This document shows, one piece after another, positions 12,486-21,850 of a DNA stretch of 64,000 bases. The notes under the pieces were generated by a model, which was not told the DNA's origin, did no database searches, and saw nothing but the letters and a program-made list of their open reading frames with translations. A program made the translations under genes and the position numbers. Positions within the stretch are counted from its first letter, which is position 1; every line of letters starts with the position of its first letter. Source of the DNA: Ceratopteris richardii (lineage: Eukaryota; Streptophyta; Polypodiopsida; Polypodiales; Pteridaceae); assembly GCA_020310875.1 (NCBI GenBank), contig CM035407.1, forward strand, positions 90,285,132 through 90,349,131. Reading direction: 5' to 3'.

Positions 12486-12700
12486 TGAGAAGTTGCACCA
12501 TCTAACCATACCCAATGTTGGCTTAAGTCAAGGTTTAGCTCTCTTAGCCATTGCCAATGTAATTGGAAACACTATTGCACGAAAAAGGTGTCATGCTTCT
12601 TGTCATCAAATATGAAGAAGTGGATTACTTTTTTAGGAATGATCTCCAAACCAAAATATGTGATATGCACAAAAATAGTTATCTGTATAGACTCAGGACG
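12486..12700 (-). pseudogene. second fragment of the transposase-like core
   Basis: This stretch closely repeats 8299-8495. On the minus strand it reads ITIFVHITYFGLEIIPKKV and then FFIFDDKKHDTFFVQ, the segment between the NFVENY and DGxxxQFK motifs. Only about 200 bp are present and the flanks differ from the larger copy. It is a second, more truncated relic or a local partial duplication. Confidence 0.75.
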
Positions 12701-12959
12701 TAGCCGTAGAAAAAATACGTGTAGTGATGGAGTCCCTTTCACTGTTCCCCACTCAACATGTAGCACGTAGAAAAACTCACAAGCGAGAAGAGGTACTACG
12801 GCGTACTCTCCAACATGTAATGCGTAGAAAAATAGTTATCAATATTCCCCACTCAGGATGCAGTGTGCAGAAAAAATGCCTATAGTGATGGAGTCCCTCT
12901 CACTATTCCCCACTCAACATGCAACATGCAGAAAAACTCCCAGGAGAGATGAGGTGCTG
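12692..12959. repeat. degenerate tandem repeat left of the TRIM
   Basis: Two units of about 160 bp start at 12692 and 12852 (ACTCAGGA[CT]G[CT]AG...). Inside each a shorter theme recurs: CTC(A/C)AACATG(T/C)A, then a cytosine-rich step, then AGAAAAACTC. The array continues at 13802 on the far side of the TRIM. Confidence 0.65.
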
Positions 12960-12964
12960 CGGCA

Positions 12965-13104
12965 TGTAACATAATCCTAGTAGGAGATGGTTGAACCACG
13001 CTCTAAGAGAGAGGATTAGGAAGTAATCCTCAACCATGGCTTTTGGGGCAAGTGGTTAGCCCATCACATTCCTAACCAAGAGGTTGTGAGTTCAATTCCT
13101 TACA
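12965..13104 (+). repeat. left LTR of the TRIM
   Basis: 140 bp, from TGTAACATAATCC to CAATTCCTTACA, identical to 13657-13796. The first half holds an imperfect inverted repeat: GAGATGGTTGA against TCAACCATGGC. Confidence 0.93.
13044..13099 (+). promoter_or_regulatory. tRNA-like Pol III A/B boxes within the TRIM LTR
   Basis: TGGGGCAAGTGG followed by TTAGC (13044-13060) resembles the tRNA D-arm and A box. GAGTTCAATTCC (13088-13099) matches the B box at tRNA-like spacing. The T-stem does not pair well, so it is tRNA-derived rather than a functional tRNA. The right LTR repeats it at 13736-13791. Confidence 0.55.
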
Positions 13105-13105
13105 T

Positions 13106-13117
13106 TGGTATCAGAGC
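13106..13117 (+). other. TRIM primer-binding site
   Basis: TGGTATCAGAGC, one base after the LTR, matches the 3' end of plant initiator-Met tRNA. Confidence 0.9.
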
Positions 13118-13643
13118 CTAGGAAGTAGGCTTGGGCAAGGTGGAATGATCCAATGGCCTCTAAAAAAGGCGCTTGGGCATCCTCCATGTGAAAGGGTAGG
13201 AATTGTGGAAGGCGCGCGTCGATTTCAATGATGGACCTTACAATGATTGGGGTGTATCTCCCAATCCGTAGGTCAGATTGAGGCGTGTAATATACCGTTG
13301 GAAAGCTCTCGGAACGAACTTTCCAATGAGCTAGCTTGGAAGTGTGAATTCCTTGGGAATCCTTGGGTGGAACTTGATTGAGTGTTCAAGATACCAAGCA
13401 TGGGTGAGAACAAGGTTCAAGACTGAGGTTGAGAACAAGGGCTCGAGACACCAAGGTTGCGAACAAGAAGGTTCAAGACACCAAGGTTGAGAGCAAGGGT
13501 TCAAGAGACCAAGGTTGCGAACAAGGTTCAAGAAACTGTGCGAGGTTGAGGAACATCAATTCAAGGGCACCTAGGGAGTTCAAGGGACTGATCACTGAGG
13601 CTAGAGGGATACAAGAGTAGATCATTGAGGACAATGATCGACC

Positions 13644-13656
13644 AAGGGGGGAAGAA
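13644..13656 (+). other. TRIM polypurine tract
   Basis: AAGGGGGGAAGAA sits directly against the right LTR and would prime plus-strand synthesis. Confidence 0.85.
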
Positions 13657-13796
13657 TGTAACATAATCCTAGTAGGAGATGGTTGAACCACGCTCTAAGA
13701 GAGAGGATTAGGAAGTAATCCTCAACCATGGCTTTTGGGGCAAGTGGTTAGCCCATCACATTCCTAACCAAGAGGTTGTGAGTTCAATTCCTTACA
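13657..13796 (+). repeat. right LTR of the TRIM
   Basis: 140 bp, identical to the left LTR and followed by the target duplication CGGCA (13797-13801). Confidence 0.93.
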
Positions 13797-13801
13797 CGGC
13801 A

Positions 13802-14410
13802 TACTCTCCAACATGCAGCACGCACAAAACCCCACGTCATGAACGCTCCACGCAGGGAGTTGGAAAAGCTTTCCTACTCTGCAACCCATAGAAATCGCAT
13901 CAAGCTTTGTAATGTCTTTTTTGTCCCAAGGATACATGTTGATGGTGGCTTCCAAAGTCTATTTCTGGCTCTTAACAAAGTGGATTTTCCACTTCAACTT
14001 GGGCTAATAATATCTAGTACAAAGCTTCTAGGTCGACCCTATTCTTGGCAGCGTGAAAAATAGGGAACCTGAAGTGCAATGAGCAGAAGCAAATGCGAGA
14101 ACCGATCCTTTAGAGTTGATTAAAGCCTCCAATTTTGTGTTGCACACGTACGTCTTCCATTGCCCATCAAGACAATCACTGAAAGATTCGGTCATGACTC
14201 GTTGCAACAGCACACGATCAACAAAACAACAGACAAGAAAACTTTTGCCTTGCATGCTCCATAACAAATGTATGGTTGCCAAAGACAACAATCAGCTACG
14301 AAAAAAAAACTCACAGGTAAGTACTGCAGTAGACTCTCCAACATGTAGCAAGCAGAAAAACTCATGTTATGAATGCTCCATGCTCTAGCATGCATACTAC
14401 GGGCTACTCT
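13802..14410. repeat. degenerate repeat continuing right of the TRIM
   Basis: The theme of the left array returns (ATACTCTCCAACATGCAGCACGC at 13801-13823 and ACTCTCCAACATGTAGCAAGC at 14333-14353), separated by about 500 bp of diverged sequence. No coding signal was found. Confidence 0.45.
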
Positions 14411-14691
14411 CACCCCATCACCTCGCTTTTACTTCTCTTTCAATAACTATTGCATGATGTTCAACTAAGAAGGATTGGGTTTTTCTAGCTAATTAACTAT
14501 GTTCCAGACATTACTTTTTTGTAAACATTAACATGCTTTCACCCATTGATGAAAAACAATTACATGAGATTTGCTTCTCAATGATAATGAAGATATGTCT
14601 CACATTTTTGCACTCATATGGTAGGAAAATAATATGTGTGTGATGTTCTTTGCTTTTCTAAAACATCTCTTGCACCATAGGTTGAGGAGAG
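14411..14691. other. unassigned sequence
   Basis: AT-rich sequence without an ORF or a recognised repeat. It is the outer flank of the copia F LTR. Confidence 0.35.
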
Positions 14692-15128
14692 TGTTGATAT
14701 ACAATGTGTAAACCTTGGAATGGGTCCATATTCTGCTTTGGATGATCTACTATAGAACTAAATTTTTTGTTTACATAAAACATTGAACTCCTTCATGAAC
14801 TAGGCCCAATGAGTTCTCCATTTGTGGTTGAGTCTCTATTGGGTGTGTGAGTGAGGAAGCGCAAATAGAATTACACACAAGAGCAAAGAAGGAGATTGAA
14901 TTACAAGGGCACATGATGTCTAGAAGAGCTCTCTATCAATACATGATCAATGGTGTGAAGTGAGAGCAATATGTGAATCCTTAAGTACAAAGTACCACCA
15001 CATATGAGTATATTATGTATATGTGTTTACATGAGGGAAAAACCTCTAGCCAACATTAGAGTAGAAAGTGCACATGTATAGGGAAATGGTTCACATCAAA
15101 GCTACATGAGGGACACATAAGTGTAGCA
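14692..15128 (-). repeat. 3' LTR of copia F (minus strand)
   Basis: Read on the minus strand it runs from TGCTACACTTATG (at 15128) to GTATATCAACA (at 14692), 437 bp. It is placed by the RNase H end and polypurine position just upstream. No partner LTR is present, so the outer limit is inferred. Confidence 0.55.
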
Positions 15129-16090
15129 AACCCCCCCCCCCCCCCCCCCCCCCGAAGTGAACGATCTGAACACATAGAGCAAGTGAGAGATCAGCCCTCA
15201 CAAGGTAATAAGCCTAAAGATTTGTGAAAAGCTTAAAACTTTTACCATGGAAGACCTTTCATGAATATGTCTACCACACTATCTTGTTTAGGCACATATA
15301 ATAAATCAATATCTCCAAAATGAAGGTGCTCCCTGACATAATGATAATGGACCTCAATGTACTTTGTGCATGCATGAAACATCAGATTTCTTGCAACCGC
15401 AACTGCCAATGCACTTTGACTATTAGTGAGTATAGGTATGCATGCATCAATCTACATCCATAAATCCATTAAAATGCATCTTAACCATATACATTTCACT
15501 GTAGCTATGATTACTGCTCTATACTCAGCTTCACAATTCAATGTGTCCATCCCATAGCTTGTTTATAAAGAAAAGTATCAAATGCATTACCTGCATCCTG
15601 ATTTGAGAACCTAAATCCTATTTCCAATGGTGTTGAGATAGGCTTGCTATCCTCAAAACCAAACCACTAAAGTAGCTTCTCAAAATACTTTGCTTGATGC
15701 GCAACAAATCTCCCCTCAATGGATACAAAGTGGATGCCAAGATAATACTCCAAAAGGCCAAGATATGTGACATTAAAAATATGCTGCAAAATAGCATAAA
15801 CATGCCACTTTTCTTCTCACATGACCTGGCCAAGTGAATGCCATCAACATAAAGAACAAGTACTATACAATCAGCCCCATCTTTGCATACATAAAGTGTG
15901 CTTTCAATTGGACTATATTCAAAACCAAGAGTAATTAAGTGCTTATGTATCTTGTCATATCATGCACATGGAGCTTGCTTAAATCCATACAAAGTCTTAT
16001 GCAAGCGACAAACCATATTCTCTTGAGCTTTGATGGAAAATCCAAGAGGCTACTTCACATAGAACTCTTCTTGGGAATCACGTGTTGTAA
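15129..16090 (-). pseudogene. copia F reverse transcriptase / RNase H remnant
   Basis: Minus-strand translation in broken frames gives copia motifs in order. The RT motif LYGFKQAPCA lies near 15960-16000. A YVDD-box relic reads LVLYVDG (near 15855), its second Asp changed. RNase H and tail signals follow (SQSALAVARN, then KYIEVHYHYVRE, then SLGLL near 15200). Several stops interrupt it. Gag, protease and integrase are missing; the right end stops next to the gypsy D LTR. Confidence 0.75.
15131..15153 (-). repeat. C23/G23 homopolymer at the polypurine-tract position
   Basis: An unbroken run of 23 C on the plus strand is 23 G on the element strand, two bases from the 3' LTR start of copia F. 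That is where the copia polypurine tract normally lies, so the tract seems to have expanded into a pure G run. Confidence 0.8.
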
Positions 16091-16107
16091 AAGCTTCTAT
16101 TCCAAAG

Positions 16108-16513
16108 TGTAATATCCACCAAGAGAGTGAGTGAGTACATATCCACCCATCCAAATCCACCCATATATATACCAAAGATCAAGGGGGTTCATGTCATAGG
16201 ATTCTTCCATGTGTCCCTCCAAGTTTCCTTCATGTGGACATTTTCCCAAGGGTAGTCACATGGCTTCTATTTGACTTGAAGCCTTCCCTTCATGTATGAG
16301 TTAAGATGAAACGTGGGAGAATCTTCTCCCAAGTATATGGTTCTCTCATACCTTAGGATAATTAGGATAAAAACCCTTCAATTAAATAAATTGCCAAGGG
16401 TTAAAACCAAGAACTTGAGCTCCAACTTGAAGGGTCTAACCCATTTAAATAAACAAAAGGTTTTCAAGGATAAATGCAATTATCCAAGAGTCTAACCCAA
16501 GGGTTATATAACA
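16108..16513 (-). repeat. 3' LTR of gypsy D (minus strand)
   Basis: On the plus strand it runs from TGTAATATCC to TATATAACA (406 bp), with the minus-strand polypurine tract GGGGGGATAA directly inside (16514-16523). No second copy is present, so no target duplication can be tested. Confidence 0.7.
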
Positions 16514-18411
16514 TTATCCCCCCATTTAACATTTTCATCCTTGAAAATGTGTGTTGGTATAAAATGTGGACTATTCCCCTGTGCGCCATGATCTAACTCG
16601 GCCATCATGGACTCACTCTCAGAATATTTGCCTCTTTTAAAGTTGGAAAAGAGGGAACTGTTTTATTGATGGAACTTACTTGTTCCCAAGTGGCACTTTC
16701 TTCTTTCCCATCCTTCCATTTAACTAAGCAATCTTTATATAAATGATTCCTAGTCTTTTTATCCCGAGTGCAATAGTATCTTTTCTAGCTCATGAGGTAT
16801 GTTATGAAGGGAAATTGGTTGGACTATTGTATCTGAAGATACAAATCTGTCTTGTTTAGACACTTTTCTTTTCAATCTACTTATGCAAATTGCTAGGTGA
16901 AGTAGAAAATTATCTAGTAGTTCTAACCCATAAGCCAAATTCCTTATCCTTTTGAGAATCTTGAAACAGCCACAAAACCTTAGGGAAAAGTTTAGGATAG
17001 GGTCCTATTTTAATGGTGTCAGATTTCTTGAGAACTTTTAGATAGATTTGATCTCCAACCTAAAATGAAATGTCTCGCCTCTACTGGTCGCTAAATGCTT
17101 TAGCTCTGTCCTAGGCTTTTCTCATGTTTTTCTTAGTTTCTTTTAGATTAAAGTTCATATCTTCCAATAACTATTTATTTGCTTGGTCTTTTTCATTTTG
17201 CAAGCCAACTACATATGGTGTGCTCTTGGATGGAACCCATACATTAACATGAAGGGACTATAATGAGTTGTGGACTACTTAGCACTATAGTAAGCAAACT
17301 CAACTAAAGCTAAATAGGCCTCCCAATTAGTTTGGTTTGAAGATACATGGGCTCATAACATATCTTCAAGTATTCAATTGACCCTTTCAGTTTGACCATC
17401 CATCTATGGATGTTCTATTGTACTCATGTTTGAATTGGTTTCTAAACTACTAAAAACAACTCTCTAGAAATGACTAGTAAACTTTCTATCTCTATCAGAC
17501 ACTATGTCTTGAGGCAAACCATAGAGTAGGTAGAGATGTTCTATAAACATTTTAGATAATTCAAGAGTTTTAACTATAGTATGAGTAGGTATGAAACAAG
17601 ACATTTTGGTCAATCATTCAACAATGTCCCAAATTCCATCCTTACCTCTTTGGATTTGAGGCAAGCCTATGATAAAGTCCATGGAAATTCTTTCTTACTT
17701 TCCATTGGGAGTTTCCAAGGGGTGTAACAAACCTCATATCTTAAACTTTTTCGCTTTATTTACTTTGCATTTTGTACATCTAAATACATAACTATGACCT
17801 CTTTATGTACACTAGGCCAACAAAATTGTGTTTTGACCAGTTCATAAGTTTTATTGATTCGTGGATGACTAGCACTTGGGGCATCATGCCAATCAAAAAA
17901 AAAAAAATCTTCTAAGTTCTTGATCACAAGGAGCACATACTTTTCCTTGTAGTGTTTAACTTTTCATTATATAAGTTTGTATCTTGAGGTGAAACCTTCT
18001 TCATGCTTCCTTAAAGCTGGTATCTTCTTGAAACTTTCCTTTTATTAATTCAACTAAGTCATTGGATTTTTTATTAAAATCAAAGAATTGAACATTGGCA
18101 TTATGCTTAATGCATATACCACTCCATTGAATCTTTCTATTCTATATTTGAGTTCATAGTTAAATTCTTGAAGTTGCAAACCATTTGATATTTTCTTGAT
18201 AAAAAACTATGGTTAAGTTGGTGCCAAACAAATAATTTCTACATTTATTTAAAGCATGCACAATGGCATAAAGTTCTTTCTCATGGGTAGAATAATTTTG
18301 TTGAGATAATTTTAGCTTTTGAATTTCAAAAGAAATTGGTTGAGCATTCTGATTCAGCACAACCTGTTTGCTAAGTCACTAGCATCTACTTCAACTACAA
18401 AAGGTTGATTA
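16514..18411 (-). pseudogene. gypsy D (chromovirus-like) integrase / RNase H remnant
   Basis: Reading down from 18411: RNase H (LSQQNYSTHEKELYAIVHAL, near 18270-18330), then integrase core signals (ISMDFIIGLPQI near 17680, DIVSDRDRKFTSHF near 17500, DGQTERVN near 17400). A chromodomain-like end follows (CLVKWKDGKRRK near 16710). Numerous stops and shifts destroy the frame. Gag, protease and most of RT are absent: the sequence ends abruptly at 18411 against a truncated copia LTR. The chromodomain places it among plant chromoviruses. Confidence 0.75.
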
Positions 18412-18412
18412 G

Positions 18413-18508
18413 GGTAATACATTCAATATTGTGCATTGTGCTCTAGGCTTCTTCTTCTTCTTCTTCCTTGTGCTATTCACATGCTTTCATAGACCTCAAA
18501 CTCCGACA
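18413..18508 (+). repeat. truncated 5' LTR of copia B1
   Basis: The last 96 or so bases of the copia B LTR (from GGTAATACATTCA to CTCCGACA) match 54417-54504. The first 135 bases are lost at the junction with gypsy D. A CTT run is expanded here (near 18450-18469). A degraded primer-binding site (TTAATATCAGAG) follows. Confidence 0.8.
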
Positions 18509-18857
18509 ATTAATATCAGAGAAGGTCACTGCTTCATCTAGGGCATCATTGACAGCTCTCTTGTCATAGTCTCAAAATTGCACGAAAATTATGAACATAC
18601 TTAGGGAGATTAGGGTTTCAAAAAAACAACTTTTCTTTGTGGTGTTGAAATCGCCATCTCAGCCCATTTTGGCCTTTGAATGCACTATCATAGTTTTTAT
18701 CTATGCAATTTGTCTTTTGTGCCAAAAATATATACAAGTTTTGGTTCGCCAATATAAGCACCTCAAATTCTGGTACAAGTTTAGCACAACTCAAGTTGGT
18801 GGTTCTATTCAACTTTTTGAGATACAGTCATTTTTTTGCATCAGGGTATTTTAGTCA

Positions 18858-19166
18858 GTGGCCATGGCTGAAAGCAATAATGTATTCTGTATATTGGTTG
18901 TTGAGGATAAGTTGGATTGTACCAGTTACCCATTATGGGCTTATATGATGCATCATGTATTAGTTGCAAAGGGACTATGGAATATTGTGCAGGGTGTTAA
19001 AAAACGTCCTATTACACCTACAAATACAGTTGCTGAAGTTGATGTAGATGGCTTTGAAGATGGTGACATTCTTCAGGTTCTTGTTTGTGTTATGGCTCCT
19101 ACTATAGAGCAACATTATTGGGATGGCAGAGACGCTCATGCACATGCATTGATAGCCTTATCTATC
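18858..19166 (+). pseudogene. copia B1 gag, first part
   Basis: The protein begins MAESNNVFCILVVEDKLD and matches the gag of copia B2 (54860) through DGRDAHAHALIALS. It is cut at 19166 by the LTR of gypsy C. About 90 bp found in B2 are missing before gag resumes at 24730, so the insertion site was eroded afterwards. Confidence 0.85.
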
Positions 19167-19506
19167 TGTTAGAAAGAGACTTGAATGATGTGTGTGACTC
19201 TCCTCCCATCCTTATATACCCTCTTGTACTCTAAAAATAGCAATGAGTTACTCTAAAAATAGCAATGATCTGATATAGTCTAGTGTGAACATGTGGCCAT
19301 CATGCAACACTTATTCCCATTACTACCCAAGTACTCCCATTACTACCAAAGTACCTTAGGGTATCCCCCGAGCTTGGAACCTTGGCTAGTTCGCCCTTGT
19401 CCCTCACACACATGGATTGATCCCTGTAGATCAAATAAACTGATCCCTATGGATCAATGATCCCTGTGGATCACATGCACTGATCCATGTGGATCAATGT
19501 CTGACA
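19167..19506 (-). repeat. 3' LTR of gypsy C (minus strand)
   Basis: 340 bp from TGTTAGAAAGAGAC to AATGTCTGACA (plus strand). The first 290 or so bases match 24432-24729. The minus-strand polypurine tract GAAGGGTGAGAGAG lies just inside. The last 100 bp carry repeated GATCC(N4)GGATC inverted units. Confidence 0.8.
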
Positions 19507-21850
19507 CTCTCTCACCCTTCTAGATCATTTTCCTCAATGATCAATGATGGAAAGTACTTGCGAACCAAAGCTTCTGATTCCCAAGTAGATTCAGTAAGTA
19601 GTAATCCTCTCTAGGCTACTAAGTACTCATGGACGACACGATTCCTAAATTGCTTCTATCTCCGATTTAGTATCCTGTCATTGTTACTTTCTTGCAAAGA
19701 AATAATACCTTCTATTAGACTATCCTCCCTAGAAACATGAAACACTGGATGAAAGCTGAAATCTAGAGAAAGATCTAATCGGTATGGAACTTCACCAAGC
19801 TTTTTAACTATCTTCCAAGGTCCATAAAAACCTTGGTGATAACTTACTACACTTCCTTGTGGATAGTGAAATAGATCTAGCTGGTAGCTGGAGAAAGAAT
19901 CTGTCTCCTACCTCTAAGGATCTAGGAGATCTTTTCCTATCAGCGTACTCTTTTAGCCCTATCAGCTTCTTGCTACATCTTGACTTTAGCTAGTTCTAAA
20001 TTTACTTGGACGTTTGCTAAGAACTCCAAAGCACTAGGACATTTCTATGACATACCTATGGTACTGAGAGCATTGGGATTCATGCCATAGTTCATCTCAA
20101 AAGGAAATGCAACTAGTGCCAAATACTATCCCAATCTATCTTATACCCTCAACATGTCCTCTAAAAAAATTGGTTGACCCACTTGGTCCTGTAAATCTGA
20201 CATCCCTATCTCAAACTATGGATATCAACAACCCATGCAATCTAAAGACATGCTGGATAAACAACTCCATTACCTATGGATCAAATAATCTGATCCCTAT
20301 GGATCAAATAAACTGATCCCTATGGATCAAATGTCTGACACTGTGATCCCTGTGTGGAGTTTCTATCGTCTCCTACGTGGGTATGAACTGATCCCTATGG
20401 ACCAAAGTCATGATCCCTATGGATCATCAATCTATCTACCACAACTAGGGTAGTATCCCACTTCCTTTGGGTTAGTGATACCCGACTATGAAGTCCATGG
20501 ATACACTGTCCCAGCTATGATCTAGAATCTGTAAAGGATACAAAAGACCTGATGTCTTGACCTTGTCTACTTTGTTGACTTGACACATAAAGCATTTTTG
20601 AACATAAGTGTGGACATCTCTAGCTATCCAGGCCACCAAAATGTTCTTGTTACAATTTGTATTGTCTTGTCAACACCTGGATGTTGTGGGATAGGGATAT
20701 CATGATTATCATGCATGACTTTTCTTCTCAAATCTCGGGAATCTAGTACGCAAACCTTTCCTTTCCATTTAACTATTCCATTCTCCTGTGAGAAATTAGA
20801 ACACGGAATGGACTTGTTTGCTCTGTTAGGGGAAAAAACAGCTGAAACTGTCCCATCTCCTCTAATAGAGTCATCATTGATGGCTCAAACAAATGTGGAT
20901 CTTCCACATGTGCTTCCTTTATTTCTTGAAGCAATGAGCTTTCTAGAAGTGTAAAGCTCATTTGATACATTATCCATGATAATGCATCATCAACTATATT
21001 CTCTTTGCTCTTCTATATAGTATTTCCAAGTGAAACCCTTATATGAGCTCAGCCCAACGAGCCTATCTATCTCAAAGATCTTACTGACTAGGAAAAAAAA
21101 ATACTCAAGTGTATGGTGATCTGTGTATACCTTAAAGTCTGCACCATCAAGATAGTGTCTGTAGACTTTAAGCGAATACATCACTACATACAACTCTTAT
21201 TCATGCATTGGTCTGTCATCTGGGCTCACAACTATCCATATGGCTTATGCCACTAACATCTTTCTCTAACTCAAAGAGTTTCTGGAGATGAGCCGCTTGT
21301 TTTAGAGTATCAAAACTATCTTGCTACTTTTAATTGCTTCCATGCAAAGAAACCTTGCCTTGAAGCAAGTTCATCATAGGCACTGCTATTGATGAATAAG
21401 AAGAGATGAATTTCTGATAGAAATCAGAAAGTCCTAGAAATGACCATAGCTGCCTGTCATCCTGAGGAGTAGGCCAAACTAAGATAACTGAAACCTTCGT
21501 GGAATCCACCAGAACCCATCAATAGATACTCTATCCTCAGAAGAAACAACTAAGTGTTCTCTGGATTAACTGAGTCATATCATGATCTCTTACTCTAATC
21601 TGATGGTAGCCACTTATGAAATCTATTTTACTGAATGCAACGGCTCCACCTAGAGTGTCTAAAAGATCATTAATCATGGGCATAGGATATCTGTGTCGGA
21701 TAGCAATCTTATTGAGTGCTTGGTAGTCAACGCACATCCTATAAGATCCGTCTTTCTTCTTCATTAGAAGAACTGGTGCTGAAAAGGGTAAATAGCTAGG
21801 TCTAATCAGCCCTTTTTTGTAATTCTTTCAAGGATAACTCTTGGAATTCT
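19507..21850 (-). pseudogene. gypsy C (chromovirus-like) pol remnant
   Basis: Reading down from 21850: reverse transcriptase (MKKKDGSYRMCVDYQALNK, then FSKIDFISGYHQIRV, 21764-21537), RNase H (VYTDHHTLEYF, near 21110) and a chromodomain-like end (RGLLLTESTWESEALVRKYF, near 19560). The integrase between them is unreadable through stops and shifts. Gag and protease were not found upstream. It cannot encode a working polyprotein. The chromodomain links it to gypsy D, but the LTRs differ. Confidence 0.8.
20262..20430. repeat. GATCC(N4)GGATC inverted-unit cluster
   Basis: At least five copies of TGATCCCTATGGATCA or one-base variants, spaced by 8-30 bases. One is followed by AATGTCTGACA, the same string that ends the gypsy C LTR, so a partial copy of the LTR end may be embedded here. 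Confidence 0.6.

Larger units (their letters stand above)
12965..13796 (+). mobile_element. TRIM (miniature LTR retrotransposon), very young
   Basis: This 832-bp element has two 140-bp direct terminal repeats that are identical base for base. A primer-binding site follows the left LTR and a polypurine tract precedes the right one. The target-site duplication CGGCA is perfect (12960-12964 and 13797-13801). The 552-bp interior has no significant ORF. It holds a small minisatellite built on CAAGGTTCAAGACACCAAGG at 13395-13540. It must be mobilised by enzymes from another element. The LTR contains a tRNA-like promoter (13044-13099). It inserted into the degenerate repeat array around it. Confidence 0.92.

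Noticed and set aside
13038..13104. A functional tRNA gene in the TRIM LTR
   Set aside because: The T-stem and anticodon stem do not pair well, and the sequence is a repeated LTR part.
12965..13796. Cassandra-type TRIM with a 5S rRNA promoter
   Set aside because: No 5S internal control region is visible in the LTR; the Pol III-like boxes are of the tRNA type.
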